The notes under the pieces: generated by a model | Database searches by the model: none | What the model was told of the DNA's origin: nothing | Seen by the model: the letters and a program-made list of their open reading frames with translations, nothing else | From: Clostridia bacterium | Lineage (GTDB): Bacteria; Bacillota; Clostridia; Christensenellales; CAG-138 | DNA: 11,779 bases | Direction of reading: 5' to 3' | NCBI GenBank assembly: GCA_030530185.1 | Contig: JAUMVL010000041.1 | Coordinates: 1-11,779 of the forward strand | Shown here: positions 1-6,303 of the stretch, piece after piece | Layout: each line of letters opens with the position of its first letter | How positions within the stretch are numbered: the stretch's first letter is position 1 | Translations under genes and position numbers: made by a program

Positions 1-1667
1 CCGATGTCCACAAACGCACCGAAATCGGAGCTGCGGCGAACCACGCCATGCACCTTGTCGCCGACCACGAGTGCATCCCACTTCGCGGCCTTCTCGGCGG
101 CTGCTTCATCCAGCAGAACCTGCTTGGCCGATGCGACCATGCGCTTTCTCTGCTTGTCTACCTCAAGGACTTTGACCTTGAAGGTCTTGCCGACGTACTC
201 ATCAAGCTTTTCAACGTATTTGGTGGAAACGTGCGAAGCGGGAACGAAAGCGCGGACACCCTGAATATCGGTGACCAGACCGCCCTTGACGACCTCTTTG
301 CCGACCGCCTCGAAGACCTTACCGACGGAATCCTGCGAAAGGAGCTCGTCCCAAATCTTCTTGCCTTCGACGTTCTTGCGGGAAAGCAGAACGTTTCCCT
401 CGCCGTCATTGACCTTGATGACCTCGACATCGATGCTGTCGCCCTCTTTGACTACATCTTCCGGACGGACTTCGGGATCTGCCGAGAACTCTGTCTTGGG
501 CACAATACCGTCGGACTTGTAGCCGATGTTGACGAACACTTCGCCGTCAACGACCTGAAACACCGTACCGGTGACAACCTGACCGGGACGAATACGCTTA
601 ACGGTCTTTTCAAAGGCTTGTTCAAAATTATCGGCGGTTTCTTCTGCAACTTCCCGGACTGTCTCGACTGCTTCCTCTGCCTTTTCGCCGGCAGCTTCAA
701 CAGCCTCTTCAACAGCTTCTTTTGCTTCTTCCGCTTCGACAGCAACGGTCTCTGCCACGGTCTCTGCCGCGACGGGTTCGGTGACTTCGGCGACAACCTC
801 AGCGGGAGCTTCCGCTTCGATGGTTTCAATCGTCTTTTCGAGTTCGCTCATTCGTGAATATACCTCCCTAATTGTCGCAATCGGGGTCGATGCTCCTGCG
901 ACAAGACCTATTATATCATCGTGTTCAAATTTTTCAAGAGGAATTTTGCAGATTTTCCCGATGATTTCAGCATTTTTGCAGTGCTCGGTGCATAAATCGT
1001 ACAGTGCTTTGGTGTTCGCGCTGCTCTCGGAGCCCAAAACGAACATCCGGGTGCATTGCTTCGAAAGTGCAACGACTTCCTCCTGTCGCAACCGGGTCGT
1101 ATCGCAGATCGTATTGCAGATTCGAAGCTGTCCGACTTGCGTCTTCAAGGCCGCTGCAATCCGCTCAAACACGTCGTATTTTTGCGTTGTCTGCGAAACG
1201 AGCACCGCCCGCTCACAGTAAGGCTCGCGCTGTGCCTCCGCCTCATCTCTCAGAACGCGGACGTTCTCTCCCGCGCTTCCGACGATACCGATCACCTCGG
1301 GGTGTTCGGGCTTACCTGCAATAAACACGCGCTCTCCCGAAGCCGCGGCCTTTTCCACGATTTTATGAATCCGCATTACAAACGGGCACGTCGCATCGAG
1401 CACGCGGACGCCGCGCTCTTTGCACAGCTCATACACCTTGGGCGGCGCGCCGTGCGCGCGGATAATCAACGTATCGCCTTTCTGAAGCGCGTCCAGGGAT
1501 TCGATCGGGACGACTCCCTTTTGGCGCAGGGTCTCCACGACATCCTCGTTATGGATGATGTTGCCGTAAGTATAAGCGGGACCGCTGCCTGCAGCATGCT
1601 CCGCCATCTCGACGGCACGCTGTACGCCAAAGCAAAAACCGCTGTGTTTTCCGACCAGGATCTTCAT
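1..1667 (-). CDS. ispH-rpsA: Bifunctional IspH / 30S ribosomal protein S1 fusion (3' end beyond window)
   Basis: The reading frame is open from ATG 1667 to the window edge, giving 555 visible residues and no stop. Residues 1-272 are IspH (4-hydroxy-3-methylbut-2-enyl diphosphate reductase), the last step of the MEP isoprenoid pathway. The three 4Fe-4S cysteines are C12 (GFCFGV), C94 (DATCPFV) and C188 (NTICDTT). H39, H72 (RAHG), H122-P-E124 and the SANTK motif line the usual active site, and the domain ends in the typical GLVAGASTPI. Residue 273 is a Met that opens an Ala/Glu-rich linker of about 85 residues. Two S1 RNA-binding domains follow (about 360-432 and 440-517), and a third begins near 530 (SSDFGAFVDIG) and is cut off. 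The start ATG directly follows the plsC stop codon and has only a weak RBS, so coupled translation is likely. Such fusions are known in Clostridia. A separate S1 product from the internal ATG at 851 is possible. Confidence 0.95.
   Translation of the reverse strand, partial: MKILVGKHSGFCFGVQRAVEMAEHAAGSGPAYTYGNIIHNEDVVETLRQKGVVPIESLDALQKGDTLIIRAHGAPPKVYELCKERGVRVLDATCPFVMRIHKIVEKAAASGERVFIAGKPEHPEVIGIVGSAGENVRVLRDEAEAQREPYCERAVLVSQTTQKYDVFERIAAALKTQVGQLRICNTICDTTRLRQEEVVALSKQCTRMFVLGSESSANTKALYDLCTEHCKNAEIIGKICKIPLEKFEHDDIIGLVAGASTPIATIREVYSRMSELEKTIETIEAEAPAEVVAEVTEPVAAETVAETVAVEAEEAKEAVEEAVEAAGEKAEEAVETVREVAEETADNFEQAFEKTVKRIRPGQVVTGTVFQVVDGEVFVNIGYKSDGIVPKTEFSADPEVRPEDVVKEGDSIDVEVIKVNDGEGNVLLSRKNVEGKKIWDELLSQDSVGKVFEAVGKEVVKGGLVTDIQGVRAFVPASHVSTKYVEKLDEYVGKTFKVKVLEVDKQRKRMVASAKQVLLDEAAAEKAAKWDALVVGDKVHGVVRRSSDFGAFVDI
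849..869 (-). promoter_or_regulatory. Internal Shine-Dalgarno and ATG for a separate S1 product
   Basis: On the minus strand AGGGAGGT (869-862) lies 10 bases before the ATG at 851-849, which is the first codon of the S1 portion. It is a much better RBS than the one at the 5' end of the fused frame. It could allow free S1 to be made from the same mRNA. The sequence shows only the site; its use is inferred. Confidence 0.55.
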
Positions 1668-2267
1668 TTACAGAGCTTCCGCCTGATCGCGAAGCGTCAG
1701 CATTGCATCGGTGATCGCCATGTTCAACGCATCGATGGGTTTACGGCCCGGACACCGCGCCTTGACCGCTTCCGGAAGAATTGGATCACCGACCGCAACG
1801 TGCATGCGCTTTCCCAGCGTCCATGCGCCGGGTTTGACGTACACCGGAACGATCGGTGCGTTGGCGCGCATTGCAATAAAGGCGCAGCCCTTGTCGAACG
1901 CATCCATCGTATGTCCGTCGGCACTGCGATGGCCTTCCGGAAAGATACCGAATGCCTTTCCCTGATTCAGCAAATCGATGGCGCGCTGGATGGCCTTGCG
2001 ATCCGCCGTATATTGCTGCACCGGAAAGGTTAAAAGCTGGCGGAACAGCCATGCACCGAACGGCTTATCGGACAGCGTTGACTTTGCCATGAAGTGGACG
2101 CAGCGGCGCGCCAGAATTGCAATGACCACCGGATCGGCAAGCACCATATGATTCGAGATATAAATGACCTTGCCTTTTTGGTGCATTGCCTTACGGTTGA
2201 TCACTTTTGGTCTCCAGATCAACCAAAGAAACGGTGCAACCAGGATATATCCAAGTATGTAAAGCAT
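1668..2267 (-). CDS. plsC: 1-acyl-sn-glycerol-3-phosphate acyltransferase (PlsC family)
   Basis: This 199-residue protein is of the PlsC/LPLAT family, which acylates lysophosphatidic acid to phosphatidic acid at the inner face of the membrane. An N-terminal hydrophobic segment (about residues 2-18) anchors it. The catalytic NHx4D block is N39-H40...D45-P46, block III is FPEGHRS at 109-115 (most relatives have FPEGTRS) and VPVY at 140-143 is block IV. The length is normal for the short clostridial form. The ATG at 2267 directly follows the TAA of cmk, and its own TAA directly precedes the ATG of ispH-rpsA, so the three genes are tightly packed and probably translationally coupled. A weak G-rich RBS (GGGGG) lies about 11 bases upstream. 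The exact acyl acceptor cannot be proved from sequence. Confidence 0.93.
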   Translation of the reverse strand: MLYILGYILVAPFLWLIWRPKVINRKAMHQKGKVIYISNHMVLADPVVIAILARRCVHFMAKSTLSDKPFGAWLFRQLLTFPVQQYTADRKAIQRAIDLLNQGKAFGIFPEGHRSADGHTMDAFDKGCAFIAMRANAPIVPVYVKPGAWTLGKRMHVAVGDPILPEAVKARCPGRKPIDALNMAITDAMLTLRDQAEAL

Positions 2268-2930
2268 TTACTCGCACACCCCCTGCAGCAGCGCCTCAAC
2301 GGCTTCGTCGATCGTGAGGTTTGTCGTGTCGATTTTCACCGTATCCTCCTTGCAGACGAGCGGCATGTACGCGCGCTCGCTGTCCTGCCTGTCGCGGCGG
2401 ATGATATCGGCAAGGATTGTTTCATAATCGGCAGGCTGTCCCTGTTCGACAAGCTGTTTGACTCTGCGGTTCGCGCGCTCCTCGGCGGACGCCGTAATAA
2501 AGAACTTGTGCGGCGTATCGGAAAGCACATTTGTGCAGATGTCGCGTCCGTCCATGATTACAGCCTGCCGATGCGCAACGTCCCGCTGCAGCTCGACCAG
2601 CGCATCCCGTACCTCGGGGATCATGCTGACAAGCGATGCGCCCTGTGAGATGTCCTCGGTACGCAAAAGATGCGTAATATCCTCGCCGTCGGCAAGCATC
2701 CGCTGTTCACCGGAGTCGAGATACCGCACCTCGAGCTTGAGCTGCGGCAAAAAGGCGCGTACGGCCTCCCAGTCGGTTACATCGATTCCATGCCGCTTAC
2801 ACGCAACCGCCGTTGCGCGATACATCGCGCCGGTATCGAGATACGGAATCCCGAGCCGCTTTGCCGCAAGCTTCGCCACGGTGCTCTTGCCTGCGCCCGC
2901 AGGGCCGTCAATCGCAATACTGTATTTCAT
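2268..2930 (-). CDS. cmk: Cytidylate kinase
   Basis: This 220-residue cytoplasmic enzyme phosphorylates CMP/dCMP to the diphosphates. The P-loop GPAGAGKST is at residues 9-17, DTGAMYR at 32-38, the CMP-binding DGRDI region at 127-131 (followed by C where most homologues have G, as in DGRDIGT), the FFITASAEERANRR segment at 143-156 and the lid arginines at RRDRQDSER (178-186). The start at 2930 is preferred because the P-loop is then N-terminal as in the family, and GAGGAGGGG lies 6 bases upstream. A longer in-frame extension to 3158 would overlap the flavoprotein gene and has no family support. The gap to that upstream gene is 13 bases, so the RBS abuts its stop codon. Confidence 0.96.
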   Translation of the reverse strand: MKYSIAIDGPAGAGKSTVAKLAAKRLGIPYLDTGAMYRATAVACKRHGIDVTDWEAVRAFLPQLKLEVRYLDSGEQRMLADGEDITHLLRTEDISQGASLVSMIPEVRDALVELQRDVAHRQAVIMDGRDICTNVLSDTPHKFFITASAEERANRRVKQLVEQGQPADYETILADIIRRDRQDSERAYMPLVCKEDTVKIDTTNLTIDEAVEALLQGVCE

Positions 2931-2943
2931 ATCGTTCCCCTCC

Positions 2944-4188
2944 TCATTCGGAAACTGTTTCTGAAGATCTCTCCTGAATACTGCTCCCGGCAAGCGCGCC
3001 GGTGCACCATGCAATCTGCAAGTTAAAGCCGCCCGTAAACGCGTCCACATCCAGCATTTCTCCGGCAAAGAACAGGTTCTTGACCTTCTTGGACTCCATC
3101 GTAGACGGATTGACTTCCTTGGTCGAAACGCCGCCGCGCGTGATGATTGCCTCGGCAATCGGCCTTGTGCCCTTCACATGCAGCGGAAGTCCTTTCAGCG
3201 CTTCCACCAGCGCATGCCGCTGTGCTTTGGAAAACTGTGCCGCCGGCATTTCGCCGTCCAAGCCGGTCTGCTCCAGCACAACCGCAAGGAGCCGCTGCGG
3301 CAACAGTCCATAGAGCGCGCCGGTAAGCGATTTGCGTACATTTGCGGACAAATCACGCAGCAAACGTGCGTCAAGCTGCTCCTCGGACAATCCCGGCTTA
3401 AAATCGATTTTCAGCGTCACGCCCGCTGGGTCGTCCGCAATCAGGCTCGAGCACGACAGCACAAGAGGCCCGCTGACGCCGAAATGCGTGAACAGCATTT
3501 CGCCGAGCTCGGAATAGACCTCCTTTTTGCCGCGATAGGCCGACAGCGTAACGTTTTTGAGCGTGACGCCCGAAAGCGTCCCGCACCACGACTCCTCGAT
3601 TTCAAGTGGAATCAACGCTCCGTACAGCGGAGTCACCGTGTGTCCAAGCAGCCTGGCAAAGCGGTAACCGTCGCCGGTGCTGCCTGTCGATGGATAGGAA
3701 AGTCCGCCCGTCGCAAGAACGACCGCATCGAACGGCTCGACGGTTCGTTCGATCCGCACCCCGGTCACCGCACCGCTTTGTGCCAGAATTTCCGACACCC
3801 GCGTGTTCAGACGCACCGAAACGCCTGCCTGACGGACCGTTTTTTCCAAGGCTTTCAGGACGTCGCTCGACTTGTCCGACACCGGAAACACGCGCTGGCC
3901 GCGCTCCACCTTGGTCGGAACGCCCGCTTTTTCCACGAGCCGCACGATCGCGTCGGAATCGAAATGCGCATATGCGCTGTATAGGAATCGCGGATTCTGA
4001 ACCACGTTTCGAAAGAAGCCGTCCCGGTCGCAGGCATTGGTCAGGTTGCACCGTCCCTTGCCGGTAATAAACAGCTTCTTGCCGAGCTTCTCATTCTGCT
4101 CGAACAACACAACGTCGTTGCCGCCGCGCGCAGCATAGATGGCCGCAAGCTGTCCCGCCGCACCGCCGCCGATGATCGCTACCCGCAT
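2944..4188 (-). CDS. BaiN/HI0933-family FAD-dependent oxidoreductase
   Basis: This 414-residue flavoprotein belongs to the BaiN/YhiN/HI0933 family, often annotated 'aminoacetone oxidase family FAD-binding enzyme' or 'NAD(P)/FAD-dependent oxidoreductase'. The dinucleotide fold is at the N terminus (GGGAAG 7-12, acidic E30 at the end of the second strand). GKGRCNLTN is at 43-51, ATGG at 159-162, SYPSTGSTGDGY at 164-175, and the C-terminal FAD motif (FAGEMLDVDAFTGG...) at about 374-401. The length is normal. The physiological substrate is unknown; BaiN of bile-acid 7-dehydroxylating clostridia gives the family its name, but this copy sits in a generic housekeeping operon and there is no bai context. 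A GGGGGG RBS lies 6 bases before ATG 4188. It is the first gene of the operon that leads into cmk, plsC and ispH-rpsA. Confidence 0.92.
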   Translation of the reverse strand: MRVAIIGGGAAGQLAAIYAARGGNDVVLFEQNEKLGKKLFITGKGRCNLTNACDRDGFFRNVVQNPRFLYSAYAHFDSDAIVRLVEKAGVPTKVERGQRVFPVSDKSSDVLKALEKTVRQAGVSVRLNTRVSEILAQSGAVTGVRIERTVEPFDAVVLATGGLSYPSTGSTGDGYRFARLLGHTVTPLYGALIPLEIEESWCGTLSGVTLKNVTLSAYRGKKEVYSELGEMLFTHFGVSGPLVLSCSSLIADDPAGVTLKIDFKPGLSEEQLDARLLRDLSANVRKSLTGALYGLLPQRLLAVVLEQTGLDGEMPAAQFSKAQRHALVEALKGLPLHVKGTRPIAEAIITRGGVSTKEVNPSTMESKKVKNLFFAGEMLDVDAFTGGFNLQIAWCTGALAGSSIQERSSETVSE

Positions 4189-4231
4189 CTTGTTCCCCCC
4201 GTCCGATCGAACTGCAAATTAATACAAATAT

Positions 4232-4260
4232 ACCATACCAAAAACCGCACCGTTTTGCAA
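4232..4260 (-). promoter_or_regulatory. Candidate sigma-A promoter of the flavoprotein-cmk-plsC-ispH/rpsA operon
   Basis: Minus strand: TTGCAA (4260-4255), a 17-base spacer ending in TGG, then TATGGT (4237-4232). Each hexamer matches 4 of 6 consensus bases, helped by the extended -10 TGn. It lies about 45 bases before the first ATG (4188) and just downstream of the psuG terminator, where an operon promoter is expected. Confidence 0.45.
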
Positions 4261-4265
4261 GGGCG

Positions 4266-4302
4266 AAATACAAAAGAGAACTCTCCGCATCGGAAAGTTC
4301 TC
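4266..4302 (-). terminator. Rho-independent terminator after psuG
   Basis: Arms 4276-4282 and 4296-4302 (GAGAACT/AGTTCTC) extend inward with TCCG/CGGA across one mismatch, giving an 11-pair stem with a 3-base loop. On the minus strand it is followed by TTTTGTATTT. It lies 64 bases past the psuG stop and separates psuG from the housekeeping operon. Confidence 0.8.
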
Positions 4303-4365
4303 CGCACCGTTCTTTTACAACGCCTTCTTTTGCTCCGTTTCGCTCGGAACATGCGGCATTTTAGA

Positions 4366-5277
4366 TTATAACGCTGCCGCCACCTTGGATGCAAGGCGCA
4401 CGTTGTTGTAGACCAGCTGAATGTTCGACGCGAGGCTCTCGCCGCCGGTCAGGTCCTTGATCTTTGCCAGCAAAAACGGCGTCGTGTCCTTGCCCTTGAT
4501 GCCGAGACGATTTGCCTCTTCGATCGCATCGTCGATCGCCTTGTTGATGACGTCTGCATCCATCGAGTACTGCTCCGGGATCGGGTTCACAACGAGCATG
4601 CCGCCCTTCTCATCCAATGCACGCTGCGCATTGACCGCTGCAGCAAGCTCCTCCGGCGTGTCGCAGCGCCACGGAACCGAAAAGCCGCTCTTTCGCGTAT
4701 AGAACGCCGGAAGTTCGTCCGTGCCGAAGCCGATGACCGGAACGCCCTTCGTTTCGAGGTATTCCATTGTGAGTCCGAGGTCGAGAATGCTCTTGGCCCC
4801 GGCGCAAACGACGCACACCGGCGTTTGGGCGAGCTCTTCGAGATCGGCAGAAATATCCATCGTCGTTTCGGCGCCGCGATGCACGCCGCCGATGCCGCCC
4901 GTCGCAAACACTTTGATCCCTGCCATCGCTGCAATGATCATCGTTGCTGCGACGGTCGTTGCGCCGTTCATCCCTTTCGCGCACAGCATCGGAAGGTCTC
5001 TGCGGGATGCCTTTGTGACATTGCGTCCCTCCCGTCCGAGGTAGTCGATCTGCTCGTCGGTCAGGCCCGCGCATAGCTTGCCGCCGATGATCGCGCAGGT
5101 TGCGGGAACCGCACCGTTTTCACGGCAGATACGCTGACAGTTCAGCGCAGTTTCCACGTTCTGCGGATACGGCATACCATGCGAGATGATCGTGCTTTCC
5201 AGCGCGACGATCGGCTTGCCCTGTGCGAGCGCCGCCTCCACCTCGGGAGACAACTGTAAATATGTATTCAACTTCAT
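4366..5277 (-). CDS. psuG: Pseudouridine-5'-phosphate glycosidase
   Basis: This 303-residue enzyme reversibly splits pseudouridine 5'-phosphate into uracil and ribose 5-phosphate, the second step of pseudouridine catabolism. Family signatures: ALESTIISHG (25-34, with E27), the KAS lysine (K90), GATTVAATM (105-113), FATGGIGGVHRG (124-135), MDISADL (140-146) and CAGAKSILD (158-166). K162 is in the position of the Schiff-base lysine of the characterised E. coli enzyme, judged by motif. The start at ATG 5277 matches the family N terminus and has GGAGG 8 bases upstream. A longer frame to 5385 would run through the preceding terminator and promoter. No pseudouridine kinase (psuK) or nucleoside transporter is visible, so the gene appears to be monocistronic between two terminators. 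Confidence 0.95.
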   Translation of the reverse strand: MKLNTYLQLSPEVEAALAQGKPIVALESTIISHGMPYPQNVETALNCQRICRENGAVPATCAIIGGKLCAGLTDEQIDYLGREGRNVTKASRRDLPMLCAKGMNGATTVAATMIIAAMAGIKVFATGGIGGVHRGAETTMDISADLEELAQTPVCVVCAGAKSILDLGLTMEYLETKGVPVIGFGTDELPAFYTRKSGFSVPWRCDTPEELAAAVNAQRALDEKGGMLVVNPIPEQYSMDADVINKAIDDAIEEANRLGIKGKDTTPFLLAKIKDLTGGESLASNIQLVYNNVRLASKVAAAL

Positions 5278-5322
5278 TTGAAATTCCTCCGTCTGGACGG
5301 TTTCCCGCCCGATTTCTCGCAT

Positions 5323-5351
5323 AGTGTACCACATCCGCTGCGTGGTTGCAA
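5323..5351 (-). promoter_or_regulatory. Candidate psuG promoter
   Basis: Minus strand: TTGCAA (5351-5346), a 17-base spacer ending in TGG, then TACACT (5328-5323), about 46 bases before the psuG ATG. The layout matches the promoter of the flavoprotein operon: the same -35, spacer length and TGG extended -10. Both hexamers are 4 of 6 matches. Confidence 0.4.
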
Positions 5352-5380
5352 GCAAAATGCACACGCGTTTTGCGTGTGCA
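5350..5380 (-). terminator. Rho-independent terminator after the SirTM-like gene
   Basis: A perfect 9-pair stem (5358-5366 with 5372-5380, TGCACACGC/GCGTGTGCA) with a 5-base loop, followed on the minus strand by TTTTGCTTG. It begins 10 bases after the stop codon of the sirtuin-like gene (5390) and marks the end of the export operon. The T tract is short. Confidence 0.65.
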
Positions 5381-5389
5381 AACAATGTT

Positions 5390-6303
5390 TCAAAGCTGTT
5401 CGAGTGCCGTCCAAATGTCGCCTTCGATCAGAATGCTGCGTTCTGTTAGCTCCTCGGGGCAACAGGCTTCGTCGAAATTGATGCAGGCATAGATGGAGTC
5501 CGGATGATTCAATGCCATCCGCCAAAACGGGTATTTGATAATGCCGGGGGTGTTGTAACCGACGCCAAGTTCGAGATACAGCACCTTGCCGCGGTGCGTG
5601 CGGAAGAACCGCTCGCTGCGCTCGGCCGCCTCATGCCACCCTGCGTCCTCGACGAACGTATCGTCTGCGCGCAGATTCATCGACATCGGTCGTCCGCAAA
5701 TCGGGCAGCGCGGAACAAGCTCGCTCGGAACCGTGCGAAGCAGCGGCGTCTGTTCAGGCGGGAGCAGCGCTCCGTCCTTCGCAATCGCAAACCCCTGCGC
5801 AAGCAGCATCTTTTCGACGGTAGCGCGGTTGTCATACGTCTGTTTATGACAAGGCTTGCTGCATTGCCAAAGCCCGTAGTCCCCCTGCGTATAGAACAGA
5901 CGCTTTCGATCGAACCCGGCGCGCTGAAAGCAATGATCGACGTTCGTCGTCAGCACAAAATAGTCCCGATCGCGCACCCGCTTTAGCAATTGCTCATAGA
6001 CCGGTTTGGGCGGAGCGACATAGCGGTTGATATAAATGTTCCGACTCCAGTATGCCCATCGCTCCTCCGGTGTACGGTATGCATAGAACCCGCCCGTATA
6101 CATGTCGTGAAATCCGTAGACGCGCTCAAAATCGCAAAGTAACGCTCAAAACGCTCTCCGCTGTACGTATAACCCGCGCTCGTGGACAGACCCGCGCCCG
6201 CGCCGATCACAACCGCATCGCAGGTATGCAATGCCTCCTTCAGCCGGTTCAGCTCCTCCGATCCGGGCTCGATGGATTCCGTTCTTGCCTGTACCAGATT
6301 CAT
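5390..6303 (-). pseudogene. SirTM-like (class M) sirtuin, broken by a one-base frameshift
   Basis: Two overlapping minus frames together make one sirtuin. The N-terminal part (ATG 6303) carries the NAD-binding GAGAGLSTSAGYTYSG motif, then leaves frame near 6133. The C-terminal part continues from YGFHDMYTGG to the stop at 5390. Adding one G to the sense strand at 6133/6134 restores YFADFERVYGFHDM and a protein of about 304 residues. Restored features: TTNVDHCF (N121), TQGDYGLWQC (Q140) and two zinc cysteine pairs (C148/C152 and C200/C203). The usual sirtuin catalytic His of the 'HG' motif is replaced by Gln. That change and the QGDYGLWQCS/CH pattern are hallmarks of SirTM proteins, which act as ADP-ribosyltransferases. 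The ATG overlaps the stop of the upstream ABC gene (TGATG) and has GGGGAGG 9 bases before it. No macrodomain, GcvH-like or LplA-like partner is in view. A sequencing or assembly error is a real alternative to a true pseudogene. Confidence 0.85.

Noticed and set aside
48..857. A 269-codon plus-strand frame
   Set aside because: It is the antisense of the S1 domain region, with a repetitive Phe/Asn-rich translation coming from the Ala/Glu-rich linker.
2931..3158. N-terminal extension of cytidylate kinase to an upstream ATG
   Set aside because: It would overlap the flavoprotein gene, is Arg-rich non-family sequence, and the ATG at 2930 has a strong SD and the expected N terminus.
5278..5385. N-terminal extension of psuG to 5385
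   Set aside because: It would cover the preceding terminator and candidate promoter. The internal ATG at 5277 has GGAGG and matches the family N terminus.
6120..6140. Programmed ribosomal frameshifting in the sirtuin-like gene
   Set aside because: A -1 shift would be needed, but the codons around the break (TTT GCG ATT TTG) do not form an X XXY YYZ slippery heptamer and no downstream pseudoknot was evident by eye.
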